Source: Lycorma delicatula (lineage: Eukaryota > Arthropoda > Insecta > Hemiptera > Fulgoridae). From it: a DNA stretch of 64,000 nucleotides. Below are positions 11,358 through 24,318 of the stretch, in pieces; position 1 is the first letter of the stretch, and each line of letters begins with the position of its first letter. Location of the stretch: positions 144,909,036 to 144,973,035 of the forward strand of contig NC_134458.1 of NCBI RefSeq assembly GCF_047948215.1. Direction: 5' to 3'. The notes under the pieces were generated by a model. The model had not been told where the DNA came from, made no database searches, and saw nothing but the letters and a program-made list of their open reading frames with translations. Made by a program: the position numbers and the translations under genes.

Positions 11358-12115
11358 GAATATTTCGTGACCCCCAATCCCAACTCAATGAAACCTAGTT
11401 AAAACTTTTTAGCTGCGTTGATAGCATGCACGTATGAAGTGTACAAACATGAGAAATTTACAAGTTTCAACGTGATGTGTACGTGTTTGGTCTGCTTGCA
11501 TAATATTCGCTTTGAGAGCGATATATTCAACATAAAAAAATTTAATTGGTGGAGTATATCAGGGAAGATAAAAATATCTGGAAGAGATGGGTACGGAATC
11601 CATTTAGCGAAAACGTTGTTCCAGCTGCTACCAGTTGAGATTCACGACCTGCTCATCGAAATGCCTACCGATAAAAAGTTACAACTACAATTCACATCTG
11701 AACATTTGGATACATTTTGGCTTGCTCGTCGAAGTGAATATGGAAATACAGTCATAGAAGCATTGAAAATATTAATCCCTTTCGCCACGTCTTATTTCTA
11801 TAAAAAAGGGTGTTTTGTCTGTGGTTGCGTAAAAAAATAAATATAGGAATCGTCTTTTATCACTTGAAAACAATTTGCTTTTGTGTTTTTCTAACATAGA
11901 TCTACGTAAGAAGACACTTTTAAATGAAAATCAAACGCAACTTTCTCGTTAATTTATTTTCTTTACATGTGCACTTATAAATGTACGTAAAATTTTTATA
12001 ATTGTTTTTTTTTTTTTCATAAAATGATTTCATTATTGTTTATGTAAAGTTGTAGGTTAATTTTGCGACCCCTCTTTCATATCACCGCGACCCACGTGTT
12101 GGGTTGTGAGCAAAC
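11286..12115 (+). mobile_element. Internally deleted hAT element, copy A
   Basis: The left end CAGAGATTTTTTTCAACC...AGCTCCACGACCCCC matches the terminal repeat of the better-preserved copy at 27191-28054. The right end (GCGACCCCTCTTTCATATCACCGCGACCCACG) matches its opposite end but the last bases are eroded, so the right border is approximate and no TSD is visible. A poly-A run at about 11323-11350 lies inside the left end. The interior holds only the C-terminal part of a transposase. Confidence 0.8.
11418..11840 (+). pseudogene. C-terminal remnant of a hAT transposase (ZBED5/SCAND3-like)
   Basis: The frame of 140 codons begins at a TTG, not a convincing start, so it is the tail of a longer transposase. 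The end carries the hAT dimerisation signature: FWLARRSEYGNTVIEALKILIPFATSYF (roughly residues 98-126). After the stop at 11838-11840 the next codons, still transposase-like (KKK.RNRL..LENNLLLCFSNIDLR), appear in a shifted frame to about 11915. The catalytic N-terminal and central domains are absent. Domestication cannot be excluded but nothing here supports it: the frame is broken and the second copy has the same gap. Confidence 0.75.
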
Positions 12116-15100
12116 ATTATTATTCCCTAATATACATTAACTGCAAGTAGTTGTGAATTACTGTTCTGTACAAACCACGGCGCCTTTGTTATGCACCTCA
12201 TTAATTTGTTATAGAATCATTCAATAATTTCAGTACTGCTGATGCTTGTATTACATAGTTTAATTCCATACCACCAAATCGGCTTCAAAATCACTTTGAA
12301 TAACTGTAGCCGTTATTTCTATTGTTATTCAGCATTCATTAAGTAGCATTGCGTTCTAACAATAGACTAACGTTAATTTTACCATTTTTTTTTCTTTCTC
12401 TGCTCCCTGAGTCGGATCAACAATCAATAATTTTTTAATCCCAGAGAAGTGTCTTTGCGACTCTAACGGGCCTTTACACACGCCGGCAGTACATCCGGCA
12501 CGGCAGGTCGGCCCACCGGTTCTGGATCTTTTTTTTCTTTTTGCCTTCCTCAAACTGGCCGGACAGAAGTAAATCCGGAAGTGTGTGTGTATGTATCTCT
12601 CTCTCTCTCACTCTCTCTGTGTGTGTGCGCACGCGCGCGCGTGTAAGCAGAAGAAAATTATGAATTTCGTCCGTAAGTATTAAAGTATAGCACTAAAATA
12701 CAGATTTTTTTTATAGCAAAATATTCTGGTTTTAATCAATTGAAGCCAGATTGCATAACAAGAAACATAATGATCATAATGAATTGTTATTTTATGTGTT
12801 ATCAACCTATTAATACACCTGCATTTTGTAAGGTTTATCGATCTAGACACGTTTAAAAAGAGAATGACAATTAAATTATACTTAAAACCAATTTAATAAT
12901 ACTAAATTCCTGGTAAACTTAGTAGCATTGAAATTTAAACCAGTTGGAAATTTTATCTTCAATATCAAGTCCTTCATTATTTTCAACTAATTTTTCGGTC
13001 GTGAAATTCTTCTGTAAAGGATAATTGGTCAAATATTACAAATTATGTTTTTAAAAAAAAAATTATTTTGTAAACAATAATTATTCTATACAAAATGTTA
13101 ATTTTGGAACTTTATTTGCATATAGTCAGAAAAAAGTTGATTTTCAAGTAATTCTATACATATGTTTTTTTTTTTGTTTTTTACAAACTAATGCTTTTAT
13201 ATTTCACAGAGAGATAAAACAAAAATAATAAGACTTGATTTTATTCCCTGAAGAAAAAATAAAGTTGTAGAAAGATAAAGAGAGAGTGAAAATGAGTGAA
13301 AGAGAATTTTCTGAGAAAAAGGAAATTTATACGTGCTGGAGGACTCAGAGGTATATAAGCTTGCTGTAAACAATACATGCACGCTAACAAAACGTACAGT
13401 CAACATGAACTCACGCAGGTTGAGCCTTAGGATATATAAACGTTGGTTATATAGAGCGTATTGTATAATGTAAGAGAAAATTGAATTTAGTTTACGTTAC
13501 TACTTTAGATTAGTAAATAATAACTTATTTTGTGAGAAAAATTATTTTCTGAAAATAATAAACTTTTGTAGAAAAAGAAAAAATTATTCTTATCCTAAAT
13601 TTATCCACATATTTTTCTTTTAAAAAGAAATTATTTGCAGGTAAAATTAGGGATATTTTATAGGTTAATCCAAAGTTAATGAGTTAAGATAGAAGTAATT
13701 TTATATTGCATCACGGTGTGTGATGTTTGCCGAATGACAACTCCTTTACACCATCATTGCCATTTACGTATCTGCCCCCTGCTTATTCATCTATTTTCTT
13801 TACCTTCCATTCTTAGCAACGTTCATTATCTTCAATCTCGTGCTTTCATTTTTATTTTCTACTATAATTTTTATAGCGATATTTATTTTATCATTGTAAC
13901 GAAAATAACCAGAAATTACTACTGTCCATGTTGCGCACTCATAAGTATATCTCTTGGTCTATTTCATTATTTAAAGTTATGTGATACGTAAAACGGCTTT
14001 ACATTCTGCAACTAAAAGAAAAAAACGACGTTCATTGGAGCTTACGCCGAAAAGTTTATCGTTTAATTCCACATGCCATAAAATTCCAAAAATGGATAAG
14101 GTAGCAGTTTAGAAACCATGTGCTTACTGTATTTTCTACGTTTTGAACAAACGTGTTTTGTTTAACAAAAATTACCTCTGACGTAATATTATGTTTTCAA
14201 CTTTTGTTCTTTTTATTTTGGATTCTCTGGAATAAAATGATGTTGGTTATTCAAATAAGTTAATTTTATAGTTTTTCTAAAATTTAAAGACTGTCGCTAG
14301 CATTCGCTTAGCTATGGTTGTTTTATATGTTTTTATTGGTAATTTCATAACCGAGTCAAAATATTGAATTTATAACGTTTATTTTTGTTTTCTTCGTTTT
14401 TCGTTTAATAATTCTAGTATTACGTTATTAATTATTTTTTGTCCATTCCCATATATTATTATTTCTCTATTACGTATTTTTAATTTATTTTTATTATTTT
14501 GTTATTTTTCAGTGGAAAAAATTACCAAAGTTAAATTTTTAATGTATATTTTCTAATAAAAAATTATTTTATAGTAATTCTTATATTCTAAAAAATTAAA
14601 GAAAATATAATCATTAAAGCAAGTTGGCAAAATAAAATACTTTTTGATAAATAATCTCCAGTAATTGGAGGAAGTAAAAATAAATATTTAAGTTGATACC
14701 TATTGGTGGATGTAAAATCGTAAAGGAATACTTCTCCCTGAGGAGAAGTATTGAGAAGTAATGAAGTAAACTTGAGGCCTGAGATGGAAGGAATGAAGAT
14801 AATATACTATAAATTCTGAATATATATTGCATCGCGGAAAATTTGGCTTACTAATGAAAAAAGGTTAAATAAATTTGTATTTAGCTTATTGAAGAAAGGA
14901 ACTGCAGACCACTTTGCTATACAATTTTTCTATTAAATCTGACACTGGATACTTGTTAATAATGATCATTAAATCTTTAGAGATGTACTTCATCTATAAA
15001 ACTTAGGTTACATGACCAAATACATGCCTAGGAAGATGTATGTTATTTTTTTCAGAAATGTATTATTAAAATAAAAAGCTTTTATTCTGGATAAATGTGA

Positions 15101-15199
15101 TATATTTACATAAAGTTATGAAAAAGTGTTCATTTGTAAGTAGGACTAGTGGCAATGAAAAGTTACAAAATAAGTTATTTAAACGTAACAGCATTAGAT
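12116..15199. other. AT-rich DNA with short repeats, no recognised gene
   Basis: About 12390-12560 is GC-richer but reads as nothing known. A compound CT/GT/CG microsatellite covers about 12596-12640. Open frames at 13197-13406 (minus) and 13716-13991 (plus) have no domain. A small hairpin lies at 14727-14752. Confidence 0.45.
14727..14752. repeat. Short perfect hairpin
   Basis: Arms AATACTTCTCC and GGAGAAGTATT pair perfectly over 11 bp around a 4-nt loop. A further GAGAAGTA copy follows directly. Function unknown. Confidence 0.7.
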
Positions 15200-16166
15200 G
15201 ATATATATATATATATATATATATAAAATAGCAGAACCGGCAATGCTTCACTACTGTTAGATTTCAGTATATTAATAGATTAAATGAACACAAAATTGAA
15301 AGTCTGATAAAACATTGAAAAACTGAACATTACGGAACTTCACAAAATTTAACTTTTTACTGTATAAAAGTCAGAATGTAAATAAATCCAATTGGCACAA
15401 CAACAACACTACCTATCGAATTTAATTCAAACCACTATCTAAACACAGTAATCAGTGGAAAATAACTTTTTAACGAAAAGAGGTGTGGCTGCAAAAACAT
15501 CACAATTATTACCGAACATTAAGAAATTTACAAAACATTACGGAACTTCACAAAATTTAAGCTTTCACTTTATAAAAGTAAAACTGTAGATAAATCCAAT
15601 TGTCAAAACAGCACTACTTATTGCATTTGATTCAAACTACTCTCTAAACACAGTAATCGGTTCAAAATACCCCTAACGTTCTTTCTACCAGTCAGAACAA
15701 GGATTTCAATAGCTTTAAACCTTCTCCGGGCAACGTGGATCATTTTGCAAAAACCCACGCGTAAATCGGTCCGGTAGTAAAGTAGACTACAAAGTCTATA
15801 GCGGACACACATACGAACATTGCCTTTTATACAAACAGAAGAAGAAGAAAGTCTGTTTTTATATTTGTTTGTTTCGTAAATATCTCGCCACCGGTGCTAC
15901 CTACGGGTATAGTTTTTGAAAACATTTTTCTTTCAAGTAACTAATATATATTCTGAATACGAACCAAATCGGACCATAAAAACAATTTTTCGAAATATCT
16001 CGACCCCAGCGCGGGTTCAAACTAACTCAGAAACCTTCGTGGATGTGCGCTCAACGCCTCACCAAAGTTCATTGCAATCGGATGAATGGTATAGGAACGC
16101 ACGCAAACGGGACAAACAAACATTCATTTTTATATACATACCTGTATATATATATATATATATACA
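15200..16166. repeat. Unclassified repeat A, copy 1, bounded by TA microsatellites
   Basis: Bounded by TA runs at 15200-15225 and about 16143-16166. Inside, AATAGCAGAACCGGCAATGC opens a body that contains two copies of a unit of roughly 140 bp, offset by 208 bp (ACATTACGGAACTTCACAAA at 15327 and 15535). The same arrangement occurs at 22.8-24.2 kb. Near the right end are phrases such as CGTAAATCGGTCCG and TCATTGCAATCGGATGAATGG, similar to 3' ends of several insect element types, but no protein is encoded. Superfamily unknown. Confidence 0.65.
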
Positions 16167-18639
16167 CATATATAATAAATATATTATTATACAATTATAT
16201 ATATATATTTATTTATAAAATCAAACACAATCAAAGCTTTTGCTTAAAGTTACCTTCTGTTATTTTTCTATAAATATATTAAATCCTCACCTCATGACCG
16301 TTATTTCAACTTGTAAACACAAACAATAAATAAATAGCATGAATCAAATATTTTTTTTATTTTTCCAGGATTATATTTTTTCAGATCGTATAAAATAGAG
16401 AATAACTGAAATCAAAAAAGATATCAGAAATGAAATATTTTATTATAATTTAATCTAAACAAAATTCTTTTGTATAAATATATATTTAGTAAAATATATC
16501 TTAACAGTTGTTTATTCGGCATCTGAAACTTTACTATCTAGAAAAAGTAAGGATTCCTTTTGTTCGGAGTTCAGAAGAAATTCGCTGACTAAGATCCAAG
16601 ATCAATTTATATGAAATTTCCACTCATACTTCCATTTTTTGAAACACAATACGTGTTTTATTAAAAATACAAAGATATATTTAAAAATAATATTTGAAGA
16701 ATTTCTTTTTAAATCTTTTATGTATGTTTGATACTTGCTGATTTCTCGTTTGGATAAAAAGTTTCTTTCGTTGTGGCATTCTATTTTTGATTTTTATCTG
16801 TTTCTTATGTAATGTTTTTAAAACACCAATATTCATTTTAAAGCTTTCTTCAGAAGAATACATACGGAGACAGCGATACAGAATTTCAAAGAGAAATTTG
16901 AGATTAAAGTAATTATTCATATTCAGCTTTCTGTAGAAATAAAAAGTAATCTAGATGAAATACTGAATCTCGTGAATTATTTCCGAGAATAGATCTTTCC
17001 TTATAAAATAAAAAAAACTAAAATTTTATGAAACTTGAAACTTGTTTTCAGTTATTTAATATTTATCTTGTATATAGATATATATATCTTTTATATATGT
17101 ATCTATCAAACACGACATCGTTTAATTATTTTTTTTAAAAGAAAGATATATCTAGCGTAAAAGCTACAAAAAAGAAGAAAACATTTGAAATATGTAAAAC
17201 AGATATCTGGGAATGAAGGATGTAACATTTATTTCGAGGTAAGTGGTTACAACAATACAAAAAGGAAAAAATATTAACGTCAGACTAATTAAATAACTAA
17301 TGAAAACGAATACCAAATCTCAAAATTTATTAAATTTATTTTTATTTATTTATTTATTTTTTTTTTAAAGTAAATATATCTTTCTGGAATAAATTTACGG
17401 CACTCAGTGTTTCTTCCGAATTATTTTTTATTTCATCAAAAGAAAAATATCGACTGCTAATATTAATTTTTTTCTTTTTGAATAGTTTTACTACTCAATT
17501 TTATTTTCAAATGCTGATTTGTTCTTCCACATATACACGTCGAAACCATCAGAGTCAGACTACATAGCCTTTGTCTTACTCCCTTCTGTATAATAGATTG
17601 CCTGTATTCATCTTCTACTCTTATCAATACCAATTCATTCCTTTAAAGATTATAAATTAGATTTCTTTCCCTGTAATTTTATTCCAAACTCCTTTTTTTA
17701 TAATTTTAAAAGTAATTCCATTCTGAATTATCTAATTTCCTCTCCAGCTTTAGAAATTCCGTGTAGATGCCCTTTTTATTTTTCCCTTTGTCTTCTAAGA
17801 GAAGAAAATTATACAGAATGAATTTTCTTTGCCTCTTTATAAAACCGAACGAGTTTTCCTCTATTATTTTTTTCACTATCCTTCAGAGAATTTACAATAA
17901 ATCAGATGTTAAACTTATACTGCAGTAGTTCTTATAACTGCTCCTGCATTATTATGATAGCAATATTATACTATCTTTTTAAAACCTGATGGTATTGTTC
18001 AAATTTAAACAAACTTTGTATACTATAAGAATTTCAATTAAAATAACCGGTCAGCGAAACTTTACATAAGTGTGAAATAAAATACTGATATTGTGTTTGT
18101 CTGATTAAATGTTTATTGCAGAACATTGTGAAACAACTATTTTTTTTTTTTCGAAGAGAAATATAAAATTATATACAATTTTAAAAGAAATTCTTTCTTT
18201 GAGGGTCATTTTTCCATTCCGTTATTTGTTGAAATTATGTATTTATCGTAATATTTTCGTTAAAATACGGACGGAATTTATATCGACAACTGAAATAGTT
18301 ATTTATTTATTTATTTTTTAATAGTTTTCATATTGAAACTAATCATTTGAAATTTTTTTAAACATTCTTAAATTTTATGAGTAACTGCCAACTTAAGAAT
18401 TAGATTATATAAAAAAAAATTAGATAAAATTAATTTTTAATTAGCTCTAAAGATGTTTAATAGATTGTTTTATTGATGTGGTATTTTATTTGATCTTTCG
18501 TTGTTTTTGTTTTTTTTTGTTTTTTTTTGATAATTTTTCTAAAATATTTAATTTTTTGTTTTCAAAACCGTTTTGTTAAAAATATAGTTAAAACTACCAC
18601 ATTGTGATAAGTCTTGTTTATAATAAACTTCAAAAGTCT
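16167..18639. other. AT-rich DNA without a recognised gene
   Basis: Contains TA- and TTTA-type simple repeats (near 16190, 17070, 17335 and 18300). Open frames at 16681-16920 (minus) and 18109-18321 (plus) show no domain. I see nothing else in it. Confidence 0.5.
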
Positions 18640-19080
18640 TATGTATCTATTTAGTTTTTGTGTACTTTATTCATAGCATTTTACTAACAATCAAATTTTC
18701 CCTGTCTTTTTTTAAATTTCAGGTGTTTATTGCTCATTTAGCAAACATATTTTACGCCAAACATAAAAAACCGTGTGTGTTAAGATCCCAACCTCTTCTA
18801 TTTCAAATTGAAAAACAACTGAAAATTGAGTTTTGGAGGCCATTTTTACAAATTTTCAGGGCAGTTTCATATAAAACCACTAAATTTACTTCTTAATCTG
18901 TCTCAAACATTAACGTACCGGCTTAATTTTTACCGAAGGCGCAGAAATTAGGGCATAATCTTTCAGCAGCCAACACTCGCAAACTAAGCTTTCTGAAACT
19001 AAATTTATGTAAACTTTCTGTTTTTATTTTCACCAGTGGAACATGTCCTGAATATCTTTTACATTTTTTGTGAATTACTC
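18640..19080 (+). repeat. Unclassified repeat C, copy 1
   Basis: Shares blocks with copies at 25.1-25.6 kb (minus) and 26.1-26.4 kb (plus): TTTCATATAAAACC, CGAAGGCGCAGAAATTAGGG, CATAATCTTTC, CAACACTCGC and CACCAGTGGAACATGTCCTG. No protein domain is visible in any copy, so the plus-strand frame at 18660-18896 is not treated as a gene. Borders are approximate. Confidence 0.65.
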
Positions 19081-20238
19081 TGTGTTTAACTTACTTTTTT
19101 ACGTAATCAAATGAAAAAACACTTTAAATTATATGTAGAAAGAAAATAAGCGAAATATTAGATGTATTTTACGCATAAATTTCTTTTATTCCTACAGGTT
19201 TAAAAAAAACCAGAGGAAAACAAGGTTTAATATGGTATAATACTTAACATTTTTTATGATGTAGTTCGTAAGATAAATGTCAAAATAGCATTCTCTTTTA
19301 AGATGACTACTATAAAATTTACTTCCAATTAAAATAGTATGGTTAAACAAAAGTTAAATTATCTCTGTTACAACGGTAATAATAGAATAATAGATTAAAA
19401 TAGAATAATGTATAATGGAAAAATAAATACAAAATTTAACTACAATATAATTTGTAAAACTCTTTTTTGCTATATAAATTAATCTATGTGAAATTCATAT
19501 CGTTTCTAAATATTTTTTTCTAAAATTACATAAGCATGATTTGAATAAAAGCTAATAAATATAACCATATCTTTACCTACCCATTCAGTCAAATTGTCAC
19601 TTGGTTCATACAGGCTCTAGAAAAAGCAATTGGTTACTAATAATTTATCTTTAGGTTATATTACTATGACGCATAAATACGCTAAACTGCACATAGAAAT
19701 GTTACATATTTGCCACCCTTTAAGTATTAAAATATATTAATATTTTTAATATATCCCTATTAAAATATATTAGGATATTTAAGACAAAAGTTATTAAAAA
19801 ATTATGAAGATTAATTTTATTCTTGTAATTTTTACTAAATTATTATTCTAGTGAGAATTGGCAAAAATGCTTTTCTTATCAAGAAGTAATGATGCGAAAT
19901 TTCGATATACTTTTTAAAGCTTTTCCTAACTTAGTTTTGAAACATTGTTAAAAAACAAATCGGACTGTAAATCTAATTAAAAATAAAGAAAAAATGAGTA
20001 ATCAATTCAAAATTAAATGGAAGGTTTAAAAACAAATTAATCACATAACAAGAGATTAATTTAAAAAATTAAAAAATACACTACCAAAAAAAATTGCCCT
20101 TTAATCTAGGATAATTACTAACATAGGATAATAAAAGAGCGTGTGGTTTACAATTTTTTATATAGTATCTGTTATAGTATACTTTTTCAATATTTTTAAA
20201 TTTATTTAAACATATATTTATATATATACATTTTTAGA
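19081..20238. other. AT-rich DNA without a recognised gene
   Basis: No long open frame and no recognised element. Short TA-rich runs lie near 19730 and 20205-20235. Confidence 0.55.
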
Positions 20239-20370
20239 GCCTATGACACTCCCGGTAACGTAAGGATTCCAACGCGAGGTCATACATCTAAATCTGTTTA
20301 CTCTTTGAGCTGCTACGGTGGAACAAACATTCAAAATACACTACACTTCTTTTTGGACAGTCGTATAATA
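20239..20370 (+). repeat. Short interspersed repeat E, copy 1
   Basis: About 130 bp running from CCTATGACACTCCCGG to GGACAGTCGTATA. A second copy is at 24179-24318. Both follow a TA-rich stretch and both contain ACGTAAGGATTCCAA, GTCATACAT and CTACGGTGG. No tRNA-like promoter and no coding capacity. Confidence 0.75.
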
Positions 20371-21339
20371 AAAGAAGAGAAAGCAGCCTCTTCTTATTTA
20401 AATTTTCTTTTCCTATCTAAGAAATTATAAATATAAATTAAAATGACTTTTTTTTCAAAGTAATTTAATGAATAAAATTAACCGTTTGAAACTGATACTA
20501 AACATTTAAAAACAAGATATATATAAATAATAAGAGAAATTAAAATAAAAAATATTCCACAACAAAAGTACAAAATTATTTGGAACGTGAGGTTTATTAA
20601 TTGAAAAGAAATAAAATTATAAATGTAATTTTCTTTTCATTTATTTCACATTATTTTTATCGTATTATAAATAGTATTAAAAGAATGAAATTTAATTGAA
20701 TTTTATTTTAGATAAAAAAACAAATGAAATGAATTATAGTATAAAATTAAAAAACATGATGACAAGTAAATGGGGAAAAAGTAAATTCTTATTACAAAAA
20801 AAGTGTACAGTTGGTTGTAGCAAACTAAATTTGTCAATCCAGTTGAAATAAAAAAGAAATGTATATTATAAAATGAGAACAGAAATTAAAGTATGAAGTT
20901 AATAGAAAAGGTTTCTCTCACAGAATACTATTAAATGAGGGGAAAGTGACAGATGTCATGCAAAGTTGTTTTATAGATAGGATAAAAAACTGTTATTAAA
21001 TTATTTTATTGTTTTCGTTTTTCATTCAGAATTATTATTTAATTTAAAATAGAATTTTATAATATATAGTGTACCAAATACATGTGGCTTCTCCAGGGTG
21101 ATAAAAAATAATCAAAGGATGGAATGCACTTTCATTAAATTTACGTGATATAAACTTAAGAAGTAAAATTGAAAAAAAAAATTAACATATTTTATTTCAC
21201 TATTTTTTCATTAAAACTATTCATATCAATTTACAGGTCCATTAAACGCATTTTAAAACAAGAGATCACTATTAAAATTAAGAGAAAAAAAACATTGCGG
21301 ACAAACATTTTGTTCAGGTTAGGTTCCATCGTGATATTG
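20371..21339. other. AT-rich DNA without a recognised gene
   Basis: Nothing recognised. The frame at 21169-21402 is low-complexity lysine/isoleucine-rich and partly overlaps the next repeat. Confidence 0.5.
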
Positions 21340-21905
21340 TATTATACAAGCAAATACCCAGTTTCAATTTTGAAAATCGAAAGACTGATTGCGAAGATAT
21401 AACATTTCCAAATAACCGTGATCTGTTAGATCGTGAATGTACCTGATGCATGCAAAATTTAACCTTCAATCTACTAACAAATACCCCGTTTGAATTTTAA
21501 AAAACCGGGCGATTGTTTGCAGATATATTATAAGAGCACCCTGTTGCACCTTCCAAAACAGCGCCCCAGAGGCATCCCGTTTGTTACCAATTGATGATTA
21601 GCATCGCACAAAGTGCTCGCATCACTTCACCACTCTAGCCTTGCATGCAGTCCTCACGGGAAGCCCATTATTATAATACATAAATTATTTAAATTTATTT
21701 CATATTATTTTATTTTATTTAACGTAAATTTAATTCTACTATTTTTGTAATAGTATTCATTCGATTTATTCGAACCATTCAGTTCAAACCCAGCTCACAC
21801 AGTGATAGAGGCTCACAGATCAGGGCTCAATAATTCAATTCATTAAAGCTAGAGCTTCCACCAGCAAATCTCCATTACTGTACGTATATATACGTATATT
21901 ACTGT
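21340..21905 (+). repeat. Unclassified repeat B, copy 1 (uninterrupted)
   Basis: Matches 61187-61830 over nearly its whole length, including GATGCATGCAAAATT, CAAATACCCCGTTTGAATTTT, GGCATCCCGTTTGTTACCA, GGGAAGCCCATTAT and TTATTTAACGTAAATTTAA. Text like AAATACCC.GTTT.AATTTT also occurs once more at about 21353, so part of the unit is tandemly duplicated with a period near 126 bp. This copy lacks the SINE that interrupts the other. It ends near a CGTATATATACG palindrome. Confidence 0.75.
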
Positions 21906-22710
21906 ACGTCTGTCGACACGGCATTATTGTGTAATAAATGCACACACATAAATATACGTAACTTAATTAAGTTAAAATTAGCAGGAATGTGTTCTAAATT
22001 TCATTAAAATGACTATTAGTATGATATTACCAGTTTGTGATTGTTGTATTATTGTAATGGGTTTATTGATAAATTATGTGTAGTATGGGTAATATTTATT
22101 TTCACTAAATTTTGAGATGTCCGATGAAAATTCAATTAAAAAATCGAAACGTCGTAAAATTAATAATTAGTGTAATTAATAAATTTTCATCCACATTATT
22201 ACTAATTTTCACTTAACATCATTCTAAAAAAAGTACCTCCTACATATTTTTTTTTTTTTATTTACAAATTTTGATGTTTCATAACCATGTAACAGCTTAA
22301 TTAATCAAATCAATTAATAAAAAAATTAAAGCACTGTAAAAAAGCAACGTAGTTAAAATTTTAGTAGAAATTTTTATCATTTTTATCATTCTTTATTTTA
22401 ACATCTATTTTACCAAATTTTAGATAATTGTAAATTAAAAATAATTTTAGAAAACTTTTTATAAAATTAATCAGCTAAAACATTATAAATTCAATTTTTT
22501 AAATATACTTTAAACTATATTATAAGTAACTTATATTTTAATTTTATAAATGTTATAATTTATTTTACAAACTTAAATTTTTATTTTCAAAGAGCCGTTC
22601 AATACTTCATAAGTTGCATGGAATCAAACGAGAACTGACAATTTAAATTTGTAGGTTAAGTTGATTGTTATTGAATGCACGTGTATACATCATTAAAATT
22701 CATGTAAAAT
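21906..22710. other. AT-rich DNA without a recognised gene
   Basis: Extremely AT-rich, with no open frame of note and no recognised repeat. Confidence 0.55.
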
Positions 22711-24178
22711 GCTCACTTCAATACTGCACTTACAAATTTGCACAATGTACATTTTTTAGTTAAACTTTAAGACGTTATTTCAATAAATAATATATAATAT
22801 AATATTCTCAATAAGCGCGCAATTCTAGCAGACTCGGCAACGCTTCGCTATTGCTAGATCCGAGTATACATACAGATTAAATGACAATAATTGAAAGTTT
22901 CATAAAACCTTAAAAAACTGAACATTAGCAATTTAACAAAATTTAACCTTTCACTTTATAAAAGTCAGATGTAAATAAATCCAAATGGCAATACAACAGC
23001 ACTACCTATCGGATTTAATTCACACCACTCTCTAATCACAGTATTCGGTGGAAAATAATTTTTTAACGAAAAGTGTTGTGGCTGCAAAATCATTACAATT
23101 AATACTGAACATTAAGAAACTTACAAAACATTACGGAACCTTATAAAATTTCACCTTTAACTTTATAAAATTCAGAATGTAAATAAATCCAATTATCAGA
23201 ACAGCACTACCTATCGGATTTAATTCAAACTATTCTCTAAACACAGTAGTTCGTTAAAAAACGAATTTTAATGTAAGAATAACACTAAGCTACGACGCAA
23301 GTAACTGATATGCGAAAAAGTAATAAAATAAAAAAAATTCCTAGAATCCGATCGCAGCACCAACTACCGGGTTTAACTGATAAACCAAAAATAACACTAC
23401 CAAAAAAAAACTTCTAAAACGCACTTCGCAGCTCTGCCTACCAGACCCAATTGTGAACCTTAACCATCCCAAGATCAACAACACATAAATAAATTAAAAA
23501 AACATTTTCACTTCAATACTGTACCTTACAATTTTGCAAAATGTATATTTTTTAATTACACTTTAAAATGTTATTTCAATAAATAATAATATAATATTTC
23601 TCAATACGCGCACAATTCTAAACGTGATCGCAGTGCTGCCTACTTGTTACTTAATCAGTTGTGATTTTGTTTACATTGGCAACGGCCATACGGGGTCTTT
23701 GTGATTGGTCGTTGTGTTTGACAGCGGCCATCTTGCATTGATCTGATTGGTTTTCCTTTGTTTACATTTCCATCTGATTTATTAGCCTCTTATTTATTAA
23801 AAAACTGTTTTCCCACGATTTTTTGTAACACAATAATAACACAAAATTACGAAATATTTATCTCAATTTGATCGCAGCACCAACTGTCGGGACAAACTAA
23901 AATTAAAATAGAATATTATTGAATATTCGATACAGCGATGGTAGCGCAGTCTGCCGGATCCAATGTAAAACATTCTAAAATCAACAACTACTTATAAATA
24001 GAAAATTAATTAAAAAAACATTTTCCAGTGGACCAAATTGTGAATATAAATCATTCTCGAATCCCCCTGAACACACACAAAAAATTTCATCAAAATCGGT
24101 CCAGCCGTTTAGGAGGAGTTCAGTGACATACAGACGCACACAAGAAATATATATATAAAAATATGTACATATCTATAT
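22711..24178. repeat. Unclassified repeat A, copy 2, with internal direct repeats
   Basis: Contains the repeat A body (GGCAACGCTTCGCTATTGCTAG near 22840, then the doubled unit with ACATTA at 22922 and 23128, offset 206 bp). A separate segment of about 115 bp occurs at 22711-22826 and again at 23506-23620 (CACTTCAATACTG to CGCGCAATTCTA). GATCGCAGCACCAACT also occurs twice, near 23352 and 23872. The right end reads ATCAAAATCGGTCCAGCCG and then a TA run. There is no open frame. The architecture suggests a non-autonomous element built by repeated duplication. Confidence 0.65.
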
Positions 24179-24318
24179 AGTCTATGACACTCCCGGAAAC
24201 GTAAGGATTCCAATACGGAGTCATACATTTACATTAATTCAGCCGTTGACTGACTACGGTGGCAAAAACATACATACACCCTAAAAACATTACACTCCCC
24301 TTTTTGGGCAGTCGTATA
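24179..24318 (+). repeat. Short interspersed repeat E, copy 2
   Basis: Begins TCTATGACACTCCCGG and ends TGGGCAGTCGTATAAAA, matching 20239-20370. It sits directly against the TA-rich right end of repeat A, so it may be either an insertion in the microsatellite or the terminal part of a larger composite. Confidence 0.75.

Noticed and set aside
11418..11840. hAT C-terminal frame as a domesticated host gene
   Set aside because: No plausible start, transposon ends on both sides, frame broken right after the stop, and a sister copy with the same deletion.
22711..23620. Direct repeats read as LTRs of a retrovirus-like element
   Set aside because: Only about 115 bp long, no gag/pol coding between them, no primer-binding site or polypurine tract seen.
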